From Tenacibaculum sp. MAR_2010_89 (GTDB lineage: Bacteria > Bacteroidota > Bacteroidia > Flavobacteriales > Flavobacteriaceae), in assembly GCF_900105985.1 (NCBI RefSeq), contig NZ_FNUB01000005.1:124001-188000 (forward strand): a stretch of 64,000 bases of DNA, given 5' to 3'. Under the pieces are notes generated by a model. It saw only the letters and a program-made list of their open reading frames with translations. It did no database searches and was not told the origin of the DNA. Every line of letters begins with the position of its first letter. Position 1 is the first letter of the stretch. The translations under genes and the position numbers were made by a program. Positions 34,383 through 43,210 of the stretch are shown piece by piece.

Positions 34383-35420
34383 TTACTTCTTTATCGCCTT
34401 CTCTAATTTAGTAACTCTTTCTAACAGTGATTTTAATATTATGTTTTCTTTTTCTAACTTTTCAATTTTAGAATTCTGTTCTTTTAATTGCTTAACTTCT
34501 TTATCTTTTTCATTTAATCTTTTCTCTTGCTGCAATGTATACAACGTTAACTCTTCAATTTTCTGTAATAACTTAGCATCCATTTCACCTAAAAAGAATC
34601 CGTTTTTTTCTACTTCCTTAGCACTAGGGATATCTTTTAAATGTCCTTTCTCTTTAATGTGTTTTTCTACTTCAGTAAGTGTTGGTAATTTATATTCTTT
34701 TTCAAATACAAAATCTGACCAATTCGCGTAGCTCGCTACTTTTACTTCTGTTGTTGCTATTTTTCCATTTACGCCTAATTTAAATCCTTTAGTATCTGTA
34801 GTACCAATTCCAACATTACCATTCGTTTTAATTGTCATTCGAGCAACATTACTTGTCATAATTCCAAAATCATGATTAGATATAGTTCCTACTTTAGAAT
34901 TCCCTCCCATATGTGACCATAGAGCTGTTTGAACACCTGTCTGTCTCTCTTCTATTAAAATTCTTGAATGTACATTATCATCAATATTAATAGTTTGTCC
35001 CCAACTACCTGGATTTGAAAAAGTCTCATCCCCAACATAAAGGTGTCCATTTCTAACATCTAATTTAGCACTTGGTGTTGTAGTTCCAATCCCTACTTCG
35101 CCATCTTTGTTTAAATAAAATTTAGCAAAACTTTTTTGAGAACTAGCTGTATTTAGCTCATTATTATTACTTACACCAATCATAAAACTGTTTGCATGAT
35201 CGGTATAAGGGTTTCCAATAAACCAATTATTTGTTTGTCCTAAAGTAAATATTCCTGCTCCTCTATAGTCGGAATGACTTTTTAAAAATATCTTAGAGGC
35301 AACATACCCACTTCCATTATCTGCATTAACTTGGAAATAACTACTTACTTCGTTTTGTGCAGTAACCCCAAAGCACATACCTACTATTGTTACAATAGTA
35401 ATTTTCATTCTTGTTTTCAT
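34383..35420 (-). CDS. Secreted fibre-like protein, paralogue 1
   Basis: 345 residues. Signal peptide about 1-21 (ending VTAQ-N). The N-terminal domain (about 22-105) has NNWFIGNPYTDHANSFMIG and ends in VGIGTTTPSAKLDV, the repeat found in Bacteroidota tail-fibre-like surface proteins; a second GNVGIGTTD follows. The C-terminal part is the conserved LPTLTEVEKHIKEKGHL with DIPSAKEVEKNGFFLGEMD and a coiled coil (about 285-345) likely to trimerise. It may form a surface fibre or be exported; there is no type IX sorting domain that I can recognise. Third gene of the tandem operon, 9 bp after paralogue 2. Confidence 0.75.
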   Translation of the reverse strand: MKTRMKITIVTIVGMCFGVTAQNEVSSYFQVNADNGSGYVASKIFLKSHSDYRGAGIFTLGQTNNWFIGNPYTDHANSFMIGVSNNNELNTASSQKSFAKFYLNKDGEVGIGTTTPSAKLDVRNGHLYVGDETFSNPGSWGQTINIDDNVHSRILIEERQTGVQTALWSHMGGNSKVGTISNHDFGIMTSNVARMTIKTNGNVGIGTTDTKGFKLGVNGKIATTEVKVASYANWSDFVFEKEYKLPTLTEVEKHIKEKGHLKDIPSAKEVEKNGFFLGEMDAKLLQKIEELTLYTLQQEKRLNEKDKEVKQLKEQNSKIEKLEKENIILKSLLERVTKLEKAIKK

Positions 35421-35429
35421 ATTTTTTTT

Positions 35430-36734
35430 TTATTTTTCTAATAACCTTTTAACCAAAATTTTTAACTCTTTTAATTCTTTTTCTTGTTTCTCAAATTTTT
35501 TATCCTGCTCTTTTAATCTCTTCTCTTGCTCCAATGTATACAAGGTTAGTTCTTCAATTTTTTGTAATAACTTAGCATCCATTTCACCTAAAAAGAATCC
35601 ATTTTTTTCTACATCCTTAGCACTAGGGATATCTTTTAAGTGTCCTTTTTCTTTAATGTGTTTTTCTACTTCAGTAAGTGTTGGTAAATTATAGTTTTTT
35701 TCAAATACAAAGTCTGGCCAATTTTCTCTTAATTGAACCTTAACTTCTTCTGTTATTGTTTTCCCTGCTACTGCAAGTTTATATTCAGAAGGAATATTTT
35801 CTGTTCCAATTCCCACTTTTCCTCCTTGAGGATTTATTAAAAATGTTCTATTTTGGGAATAATTAATTGGATTTTTAGCTTGTATGTATCCAGCATAATC
35901 TTGATTATGACTATTAATTATACCTGATAAAATTTCAGTTCCACCCCAGCTTCTATCTGTAAAACCAATTCTTAAAAAACCATTTGGTGAACTACCTGAA
36001 GTTGCTGGTAATCCAAATGAATTGGATGCCACATCCAATTTAGTACTTGGATTTATTGTTCCTATACCTACATTACCTTTTGTATCAATTCTTAATTTAA
36101 TATTTTGGTTAGAATTAGCAACTTCGTCAAGAGTTACATTTCCTTCTTTTCCAAAAAAATCAATTTGCCCATTTTGTCCCATTTTTATTCCTGAAAAGCC
36201 ATCAGTTTTTGTTTTACCAACTCTTGCAACAAAATTATCATCTCCTCCATTATATCTCGTATAAATATTTTTTCCTAAAACTAAACCACCATCAGAACGT
36301 GTTGAGCCAATTGATGAATATCCTTTTCCTCCTCCAAGTGTAATTAAACCATTTAAAGTTCCACTACCTATTTGTAAATTCCCTTCTGGAGATGTCGTTC
36401 CAATTCCAACCCTACCATTGGCGTTCAAATAAAATTTAGCAAAACTTTTTTGAGCAACTGGGTCAATACCGTCACTTTTGTTACTTACCCCAATCATAAA
36501 ACTATTTGCATGATCAGTATAAGGGTTTCCTATAAACCAATTATTGGTTTGCCCTAAAGTAAACAGTCCAGTACCTCTGTCATTACTATGACTCTTTAAA
36601 TAAATTTTTGATGCGACATATCCATTTGAATTGTCTGCATTAACTTGGAAATAAGTGCTTACTTCGTTTTGTGCAGTAACCCCCATGCACATCCCTACTA
36701 TTGTTACAATAGTAATTTTCATTCTTGTTTTCAT
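35430..36734 (-). CDS. Secreted fibre-like protein, paralogue 2
   Basis: 434 residues. Signal peptide nearly identical to paralogue 1, but residues 22-110 are nearly identical to paralogue 3 (only Val/Ile differs in the DGIDPxAQKSFAKFYL stretch), so it looks like a mosaic. The middle has VGIGTTSPEGNLQIGSG, a GNVGIGTINPSTKLDV unit and GGKVGIGTENIPSEYKLAVAG, followed by the same LPTLTEVEKHIKEKGHL coiled-coil C-terminus. It lies 11 bp after paralogue 3 in the same operon. Confidence 0.75.
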   Translation of the reverse strand: MKTRMKITIVTIVGMCMGVTAQNEVSTYFQVNADNSNGYVASKIYLKSHSNDRGTGLFTLGQTNNWFIGNPYTDHANSFMIGVSNKSDGIDPVAQKSFAKFYLNANGRVGIGTTSPEGNLQIGSGTLNGLITLGGGKGYSSIGSTRSDGGLVLGKNIYTRYNGGDDNFVARVGKTKTDGFSGIKMGQNGQIDFFGKEGNVTLDEVANSNQNIKLRIDTKGNVGIGTINPSTKLDVASNSFGLPATSGSSPNGFLRIGFTDRSWGGTEILSGIINSHNQDYAGYIQAKNPINYSQNRTFLINPQGGKVGIGTENIPSEYKLAVAGKTITEEVKVQLRENWPDFVFEKNYNLPTLTEVEKHIKEKGHLKDIPSAKDVEKNGFFLGEMDAKLLQKIEELTLYTLEQEKRLKEQDKKFEKQEKELKELKILVKRLLEK

Positions 36735-36745
36735 AAAAATATTTT

Positions 36746-38056
36746 TTATTTTTCTAATAATCTTTTAACCAAAATTTTTAACTCTTTTAGCTCTTTTTCT
36801 TGTTTAGCTATTTTAGAATTTTGCTGTTTTAACGCCTTAATTTCTTTGCTTTGTGAGTTTAATCTTTTCTCTTGCTTAAGAGTATACAACGTTAACTCTT
36901 CAATTTTTTGTAATAACTTAGCATCCATTTCCCCTAAAAAGAATCCGTTTTTTTCTACATCCTTAGCACTAGGGATATCTTTTAAATGTCCTTTTTCTTT
37001 AATGTGTTTTTCTACTTCAATAAGTGTTGGTAATTTATATTCTTTTTCAAATACAAAGTCTGACCAACCGCTTGCTTCTACTTTTATTTCTCTTGCTCCT
37101 ATTGATCCTTCTACAGCTAACTTGTGATTTCCTGTATTTAAAGTTCCTATACCTACATTACCAGTATTTAAATTGATTACCATATTATGATCATAACCAT
37201 TATTAATTCTGTTTTTATCAAAACCGAAAAAACCAAAAAAATCACCTACCCCTCCTAAATTCACAGTATGTCCAGAAGATGTTTTTTGTCTAATTAACGA
37301 ATGATAACTACCTGTTACCAATTGTGTATTAGAAGTAATCCCACCATTACCTGTTTTACCAGTAATCCAACTACTTCCAGGCGCAGTAAATGAAAGATTT
37401 CCGTTAATTTCTAACTTTGTTTTAGCAATTAACACTCCAATTCCAATATTACCATTTTCTAAGTTCATAACCATATTATGATCATAACCATTACTAGTTC
37501 TATTTTTGTCAAATCCAAAAATACCAAAGTAATTGCCTATTCCTCCTAAATTCACAGTATGACCGGAAGATGTTTTTTGCCTAATTAATGAATGGTAAGT
37601 ACCTGTCTGTAATTGAGTATTAGAAGTAATCCCACCATTACCTGTTTTACCAGTAATCCAAGTACCTCCAGGTGCAATAAATGCTAAATTCCCACTTACG
37701 TCTAATTTAGCACTTGGAGTTGTTGTTCCAATCCCTACTCTACCATTGGCATTTAAATAAAATTTAGCAAAACTTTTTTGAGCAATAGGGTCAATACCAT
37801 CACTTTTATTACTAACCCCAATCATAAAACTATTTGCATGATCGGTATATGGATTTCCTATAAACCAATTATTTGTTTGTCCTAAAGTAAATAATCCAGT
37901 ACCTCTGTCATTACTATGACTCTTTAAATAAATTTTTGATGCGACATATCCATTTGAATTGTCTGCATTAACTTGAAAGTAAGTACTTACTTCGTTTTGT
38001 GCTTTAATTCCTAAACACATAGTCACCATAGCAATGACTGCAATTTTTATTTTCAT
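36746..38056 (-). CDS. Secreted fibre-like protein, paralogue 3, with internal duplication
   Basis: 436 residues. Signal peptide about 1-20. Two copies of a roughly 85-residue unit at 122-206 and 219-304 (period 97) share WITGKTGNGGITSNTQL and YHSLIRQKTSSGHTVNLGG and each ends in an NxGIG strand turn. The C-terminal LPTLIEVEKHIKEKGHL and coiled coil are shared with the other two paralogues. First gene of the operon, with a -7 box 29 bp upstream. Confidence 0.75.
   Translation of the reverse strand: MKIKIAVIAMVTMCLGIKAQNEVSTYFQVNADNSNGYVASKIYLKSHSNDRGTGLFTLGQTNNWFIGNPYTDHANSFMIGVSNKSDGIDPIAQKSFAKFYLNANGRVGIGTTTPSAKLDVSGNLAFIAPGGTWITGKTGNGGITSNTQLQTGTYHSLIRQKTSSGHTVNLGGIGNYFGIFGFDKNRTSNGYDHNMVMNLENGNIGIGVLIAKTKLEINGNLSFTAPGSSWITGKTGNGGITSNTQLVTGSYHSLIRQKTSSGHTVNLGGVGDFFGFFGFDKNRINNGYDHNMVINLNTGNVGIGTLNTGNHKLAVEGSIGAREIKVEASGWSDFVFEKEYKLPTLIEVEKHIKEKGHLKDIPSAKDVEKNGFFLGEMDAKLLQKIEELTLYTLKQEKRLNSQSKEIKALKQQNSKIAKQEKELKELKILVKRLLEK
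37145..37402 (-). repeat. Intragenic duplication, second unit (paralogue 3)
   Basis: Encodes residues 219-304 and is a near copy of 37439-37693 at the protein level, with most changes around the FGFFGFDKNRINNG segment. Confidence 0.8.
37439..37693 (-). repeat. Intragenic duplication, first unit (paralogue 3)
   Basis: Encodes residues 122-206; see the copy at 37145-37402. The two units share long identical peptide runs, so the duplication is recent or homogenised. Confidence 0.8.
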
Positions 38057-38084
38057 ACTATTTTTTTAAATAATTAATTTAGTG

Positions 38085-38092
38085 CAAAAATA
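38085..38092 (-). promoter_or_regulatory. -7 promoter box for the fibre-gene operon
   Basis: Minus strand TATTTTTG matches TAnnTTTG, 29 bp upstream of paralogue 3. It separates the fibre operon from the ABC operon that ends at 38113. Confidence 0.55.
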
Positions 38093-38112
38093 TATATTAC
38101 TGAAACAACCAC

Positions 38113-38922
38113 CTAATTTCCAGCATCAATTTGCATCATGGCATCTTCAACCTGATGTACTAATTCATCAAAATGTGCTAATCTTTTCGTTTCTCTAGTT
38201 CTATTAAAAGGTAGATCGACATTAATATGTTTTACGAAATTTGAAGGCGCATGCTTCATTATATAAATATCATCTGCTAAATACACTGCTTCTTGAATAT
38301 CATGTGTTACAAACAAGATGGTTGGACTAAATTTTTCCCAAATACCTATTAATAGATCTTGCATTTGTAAGCGTGTTTTCACATCTAATGCACCAAAAGG
38401 TTCATCCATTAATAAAATTTCTGGGTTCGACATTAAACTTCTAGCAATAGCAACACGTTGTAATTGTCCTCCAGATAAGTTTGGATATTGTGCATACTTT
38501 TTTTGATGCCCATCTAAACCTACCAGTTGAATCATTTCCATTGCACGTTCATCTCTTTCTTTTTTAGAGATTCCCTGAAACTGTAATCCTAAACCAACAT
38601 TGTCTAGTACCGTCATCCATGGTAAAGAAGAGTATTGCTGAAACACCATGCTTACCCGGTTTTCTTTACTTACAGGTTTCCCTTTCACCAATACAGAACC
38701 AGAAGTTGGTTCTTGTAATCCGGCTATATATCTAAGCAATGTAGATTTTCCACAACCTGACATTCCTAAAATTACACCAAATTGCCCCTGCATGGGTTTG
38801 TCTTCAATTAATAAATCTAAATTTTCAATTATTTGAGTTTTTCCATTATTATACGATTGATGTATGTTGCGTAACTCAATAATATTTCCTGTAGTAGGAT
38901 TATCTATAAATTCTAATGCCAT
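38113..38922 (-). CDS. ABC transporter ATP-binding protein (nitrate/sulfonate/taurine type)
   Basis: 269 residues. Walker A GMSGCGKST (near residue 53), Q-loop VFQQYSSLPWM, signature LSGGQLQRV, Walker B ILLMDEPFGALD and switch His in FVTHDIQEAV. The Q-loop and FGALD patterns match SsuB/TauB/NrtD-type import ATPases. It drives uptake through the permease encoded 2 bp upstream. It is the last gene of the six-gene operon that includes the OmpA-fused binding protein. Confidence 0.92.
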   Translation of the reverse strand: MALEFIDNPTTGNIIELRNIHQSYNNGKTQIIENLDLLIEDKPMQGQFGVILGMSGCGKSTLLRYIAGLQEPTSGSVLVKGKPVSKENRVSMVFQQYSSLPWMTVLDNVGLGLQFQGISKKERDERAMEMIQLVGLDGHQKKYAQYPNLSGGQLQRVAIARSLMSNPEILLMDEPFGALDVKTRLQMQDLLIGIWEKFSPTILFVTHDIQEAVYLADDIYIMKHAPSNFVKHINVDLPFNRTRETKRLAHFDELVHQVEDAMMQIDAGN

Positions 38923-38924
38923 AG

Positions 38925-39896
38925 CTAATGTTTGTTACCTTTATTTACATGTTTAAACGGAAATAATACTTTATCAATCATTACAAAAATCTTATCCTGT
39001 AATACTCCAATAATTACAATAATTATTAAAATAGCAAAAGCTTTATCTATTCTACTTTGTCTTTTCGCTGTCCATATTAACTCACCAATTCCACCACCTT
39101 TATTTAACATTTCAACAATAGTAATGTAGGTCCAAGAAATAGCCGTTAACACTCTAATATCATCAATTAATTTAGAAAGTACATAAGGAATGTAAACCGT
39201 TTTTATTGTTTGCCAAGGCGAAGCTCCTAAAGTAAATACCGTATTTAAATATACTTTTTGAACCTCATCTATTCGTTGAACAACTACCGGAATTAAATAT
39301 ACAACTATACCAAAGGCTAAAAACGACACTTTCATCTGACTTCCTAAACCTAACCACATAATAAAAATACCAGTTACAGCAGTTAGTGGAATAAAACGAT
39401 ACGAATCTATAATTTTACTAAACAAGCCTCTAAACAAAGGTACTAACCCTAATAAAAAACCAATAGGAATAGCTACAACTATTGCTAATAAATAACCAAA
39501 AATATTTAATTTTATAGAAAAGAATGTATTTCCAATTACATCATCATCTCTATTTAATTCAGGAAATGCTTTAATTACTTTTATAGGAGAAGGTAACAAT
39601 GGGTATACCTTATTTTTTATCAATCCATATTGCTCTAATTCTTCTTTATTTAAAAGTTCTAATTTATCATAACTAGCAACTAATATAGAATCGTTTTCAT
39701 AATAAAGTTTATTTTCTTGCTTTAACGTTGAAACGTTTATGGATCCATTTTGTGTGATAACAGAATTTGATAAAACTTCTGCCATTAAGAACCATATTAA
39801 AACAAGAATTACGCTTCCCAAAATGGTAAGCGTAATTTTTTGTTTTGAGTCTAGTTCTCCACGTAACTCAAATAATTTTTTAAAATCAGTACTCAT
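38925..39896 (-). CDS. ABC transporter permease with periplasmic insert
   Basis: 323 residues. First helix about 25-46, then an unusual periplasmic insert of about 55 residues (47-105) before the canonical PSPIKVIKAFPEL start of SsuC/TauC-like permeases. Five more helices follow (about 125-150, 165-185, 190-212, 250-275, 285-305), with the EAA-type loop GASPWQTIKTVYIPYVLSK that contacts the ATPase. Its first base is shared with the stop of the upstream binding-protein gene. The insert may contact the tethered binding protein. Confidence 0.88.
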   Translation of the reverse strand: MSTDFKKLFELRGELDSKQKITLTILGSVILVLIWFLMAEVLSNSVITQNGSINVSTLKQENKLYYENDSILVASYDKLELLNKEELEQYGLIKNKVYPLLPSPIKVIKAFPELNRDDDVIGNTFFSIKLNIFGYLLAIVVAIPIGFLLGLVPLFRGLFSKIIDSYRFIPLTAVTGIFIMWLGLGSQMKVSFLAFGIVVYLIPVVVQRIDEVQKVYLNTVFTLGASPWQTIKTVYIPYVLSKLIDDIRVLTAISWTYITIVEMLNKGGGIGELIWTAKRQSRIDKAFAILIIIVIIGVLQDKIFVMIDKVLFPFKHVNKGNKH

Positions 39897-41443
39897 TAGT
39901 CTACTACTAATTCAAAGTCCGTTCTTCTATTCTTTGCCTTACAGTTAGCATTTTGATTCCTTTCGCATCCAGCAATAGGCTTATCAGGCCCGTTACCAAC
40001 AATAATAAATCTGTTTTTAGGCATGTTATGCTCACTTATTAAATACTGAGCAACAGAATTAGCTCTTCTTTTAGAAAGCGCAATATTAGAAGACCTTCCT
40101 CCTACATTATCAGTATTCCCTTCAATTCTAATACGAGCATTGGCAAACGCTCTTGCTATTGGGGTAAATTGAACATCTATTAATTGCTTTGCATTATCAC
40201 TTAACTGATATTCTCCAGTTCTAAAAGTGATACTTACTTTTTTAGAAGAAAGTGATTCTTTTTTAGCTACGGTTTCACTTGCCGCAGTAAACTCTTTTTG
40301 TTTTTCAGAAGTATGATTGGCTCCTATTAATGATTTTGTTTTAGACACTAAATCTCTTGTAGATAATAATCTCCAGCTTTTTGCTCCTGAAGTATTATAT
40401 CCTAAGTTATTATACTTCACTTTCATTTTGTTGTATAAATCTTCTCCAGTAACACCATTATAATTTTGATTCATACCAAAAAAGTTTTCATTATCTCCAT
40501 GAGTTGCTAAACGCACATTATTAATTGCATCATAACAAAAATCTTCTGGTTGTGATAAACCTTCAGCTAAAATTTTCGCTGCTTTTCTTTTATTCGCATC
40601 TGAATTATTAAGTTCAGAAGCTCCAATCATCCAACCTTCATATAAATCACGAAGTTGTTCTTTATTTTTTTCAATAAAATTTTTCTTAGAAACAAATACA
40701 TCAGCAATGATATGTGTTGCATTTTTAGTACTTTCTAACACACGTGCTCCAGCAACTTTACTAACACAATCAGCATCATCTGGACTCCAAACTACTGCTG
40801 CATCAACTGTTCCACTTTTAAAAGCGTCTGCAGCATCAATAGCACTTGGTACCTCTACAATTTTCACCTGACTTGTTTTAATATCTCCAGCTTCTAATAA
40901 CCAAATTAAAAACGAATGAGAAGGCGTCATAGGCGCTACTGCAATTTTCTTACCTTTTAAATCACTAACCTTTCTAATTCCTCTTCTTGCAACAATTGCA
41001 TCACCACCACGACTCCAATCTGCTTGAAAAACTACTTGTGGTTGGTATTGTGATAATCCTTCAACTTCAGTAGGAAAAGCATCAATTGTTGCCCACATTA
41101 AATCAATATCTCCATTTTTAAATGCATCTCTTGAAGCATCAAAATCATCAATTACCTTAAAGTTTACTTTAAAGCCATAGTCCTTGTAAAATCTAGAGTT
41201 CGTATTTGCTTCAAATCCTTCATTAAAATATTGTCCACCTGCATAACCACCCCAAGTTACTACACCTACATTAATAACATCTTTGTATCCATCTTTTGAT
41301 TTAGAACTAGATGTTGAAGTAACTTCATTTATTTTTTGCTTTACTTTAGGGTCACGTAATTTATTTAATAGGTAATACACCCCTCCAATTATTGCTAAAA
41401 CAATAAGTATTTTTGAAAATGGAGTTAGTCTTTTTCCTGCCAT
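39896..41443 (-). CDS. Tethered substrate-binding protein fused to OmpA domain
   Basis: 515 residues. N-terminal membrane anchor (about 9-26) without a cleavage site or lipobox. A periplasmic binding domain of the NMT1/SsuA/TauA type (about 55-385) follows: VINVGVVTWGGYAGGQYF, GDIDLMWATIDAFPTE, DLKGKKIAVAPMTPSHSFL and DAAVVWSPDDADCV. After a Ser/Lys-rich linker (about 385-402) comes an OmpA-like peptidoglycan-binding domain (about 405-515): IRIEGNTDNVGG, NIALSKRRANSVAQYL and KNRRTDFEL, with a likely disulfide between the Cys of GCER and ANCK. The protein should bridge inner membrane and cell wall. Ligand unknown. Confidence 0.85.
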   Translation of the reverse strand: MAGKRLTPFSKILIVLAIIGGVYYLLNKLRDPKVKQKINEVTSTSSSKSKDGYKDVINVGVVTWGGYAGGQYFNEGFEANTNSRFYKDYGFKVNFKVIDDFDASRDAFKNGDIDLMWATIDAFPTEVEGLSQYQPQVVFQADWSRGGDAIVARRGIRKVSDLKGKKIAVAPMTPSHSFLIWLLEAGDIKTSQVKIVEVPSAIDAADAFKSGTVDAAVVWSPDDADCVSKVAGARVLESTKNATHIIADVFVSKKNFIEKNKEQLRDLYEGWMIGASELNNSDANKRKAAKILAEGLSQPEDFCYDAINNVRLATHGDNENFFGMNQNYNGVTGEDLYNKMKVKYNNLGYNTSGAKSWRLLSTRDLVSKTKSLIGANHTSEKQKEFTAASETVAKKESLSSKKVSITFRTGEYQLSDNAKQLIDVQFTPIARAFANARIRIEGNTDNVGGRSSNIALSKRRANSVAQYLISEHNMPKNRFIIVGNGPDKPIAGCERNQNANCKAKNRRTDFELVVD

Positions 41444-41464
41444 AATTTATAATTTGATTTGTTG

Positions 41465-42472
41465 TTAAAAATTGAATAAATCTGAATATTGATTATCTTG
41501 ATTTCCTCTATTATTTTTTAATATTGGTGCATCTAAATCTACACTATGACTATCATTTACCAATATATCTTTTTGGTTTCCTAATATTAAAGAAACTCCT
41601 TCTTTTTCCCATTTTTCTAGTAATTCCAGTCCTTCTTCTTCAAAAATACCATTCTGTAAATCAATAGAGTCCATAAAGTTATTTGACATTTCCATAAAAC
41701 GTTCCATTTCTCCAATTTTCATACTTACATCATCTGCAATTGCTTCCAAAGCTCTATCAAACATTTCTTTTTTATCTGAATTCCCAGCAATAATATCCAT
41801 AGCTGATTTCATAGCAGAATGGCTTGCTCGTATTGCTTTTCTTTCCTGTTCCTTAACAGTTACCTGATCTTCAATATCTTCTACTAAAATTTCAGAATTC
41901 TCATACATCTTGGTTAATACTCTGTATAAAATTTCTAATTTCCTATACAGCTCATCCAATCGTAAATTAGATTCTTTTAAACGTCCAGCCTTTCTAGACT
42001 TCAAAATCATTATTCCTTTCTTGTCTTTCTGCTTAGCTGCGTTTGCAAGTTTTAAATTACTATTTATGCTTTTCTTATTTTCGTTAATAATTTGTTGTAA
42101 ACGTCTCATCTGTCCTTTTAAAACAGCGATTTGTTTATTCATTTTTTTCAAATTGCTTTTTAAATCGTCTACATAACTTTTTAAAATACCAATTGGATCA
42201 ATCTGAATAAATATACCTGTTATCCAACGCATAAATGATTTATACATGTAGAAAATCAAGTTTCTCATTTTAGGATCTAAGATCATATAAATAACAGCTC
42301 CCAAAACAGCTAATAAAACTCCTAAATACAAAGTATTTTCAACAATAGTAATTAGATATGGAAGTACTTTATACAACCCGTATAAAGCTCCTGCTCCTAA
42401 TAAACCTGTAAATAACATTCCTGTTTTTCCTTCAGGTCTTTCCCAAAAAGATTTTGGTTTTAAATTTTCCAT
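41465..42472 (-). CDS. Membrane-anchored coiled-coil protein of the ABC-OmpA operon
   Basis: 335 residues. Two adjacent hydrophobic segments (about 18-36 and 43-63) are followed by long helical heptad-rich stretches (about 80-140 and 150-230) and a helical region with MFDRALEAIADDVSMKIGEMERFME. The C-terminal 45 residues are acidic and low complexity. The overall pattern is reminiscent of PspA/ESCRT-III-like coiled-coil proteins, but I cannot claim membership. It is encoded 1 bp after a second coiled-coil gene and 21 bp before the binding-protein gene, so it probably scaffolds the transporter. Confidence 0.65.
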   Translation of the reverse strand: MENLKPKSFWERPEGKTGMLFTGLLGAGALYGLYKVLPYLITIVENTLYLGVLLAVLGAVIYMILDPKMRNLIFYMYKSFMRWITGIFIQIDPIGILKSYVDDLKSNLKKMNKQIAVLKGQMRRLQQIINENKKSINSNLKLANAAKQKDKKGIMILKSRKAGRLKESNLRLDELYRKLEILYRVLTKMYENSEILVEDIEDQVTVKEQERKAIRASHSAMKSAMDIIAGNSDKKEMFDRALEAIADDVSMKIGEMERFMEMSNNFMDSIDLQNGIFEEEGLELLEKWEKEGVSLILGNQKDILVNDSHSVDLDAPILKNNRGNQDNQYSDLFNF

Positions 42473-42473
42473 A

Positions 42474-43145
42474 TTACTTTAAATATTGTTTCATTTTTTC
42501 TACATCTTGCTCTAATTGTGTTCTTAGATGGTGATAAGAAAGCTTAAAATCATTTTTAGTCTTATCTATTTTCGCTTTACTCTCATCAACAACCTTTCTT
42601 AATTCAGAAATTTGTGCCTGATGTTTTGTTATTTCTTCAGTAAGTTGTTTTATTTTTTGTGATTTTTCTTTAATTATTGCATCAAATTGAACAATCTCTT
42701 TTTCTTTGTCTCCAACCTTAGTGGTTAACTGTCCTTCAAAAGCTTTTGTAAAAGAGTTGTTTTCATTATCTAAAACACTAATATAATGTTTTGTTGAATC
42801 GATTAACTTACTTAATGTAACTCCCATTGTTGATGCAGTTGCATAAGTTGATCTGTATTTTGTTGCTTCATCCATTGGGATTTTTTCTAAAGCCTTTAAT
42901 GCTTTTTTAAACTCCAAATAGTCAAATCCTTCTAAATTATTTTTCTCTATAGCTTGTAGTAACTTATCAATAATAGCATTATCAACGGCTCCCTTACTTG
43001 TAGGAGGTACATTTACAGTAGTTTTATTTTTTGCAGGTTGTTCCGTCTTTTTTACAACAGTCTCTTTTCCTTCTTTATTTTCAGGCTCTTTCTTTTCATC
43101 TGATGAATCATCTACTATAAATAGTGATTTTAAATTTTTTAGCAT
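42474..43145 (-). CDS. Cytoplasmic coiled-coil protein of the ABC-OmpA operon
   Basis: 223 residues. No signal or membrane helix. Residues 10-50 are charged and disordered (DDSSDEKKEPENKEGK); a helical domain (55-115) precedes a long C-terminal coiled coil (about 125-223) with EKEIVQFDAIIKEKSQKIKQL. No family is recognised. It lies 1 bp upstream of the membrane-anchored coiled-coil gene, so direct pairing of the two proteins is plausible. Confidence 0.6.
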   Translation of the reverse strand: MLKNLKSLFIVDDSSDEKKEPENKEGKETVVKKTEQPAKNKTTVNVPPTSKGAVDNAIIDKLLQAIEKNNLEGFDYLEFKKALKALEKIPMDEATKYRSTYATASTMGVTLSKLIDSTKHYISVLDNENNSFTKAFEGQLTTKVGDKEKEIVQFDAIIKEKSQKIKQLTEEITKHQAQISELRKVVDESKAKIDKTKNDFKLSYHHLRTQLEQDVEKMKQYLK

Positions 43146-43210
43146 AAATAATCAAATTTTAACAAATTTAAAAAAAATAACGAATTATAAGGTATACAAA
43201 GGCATTGTTA

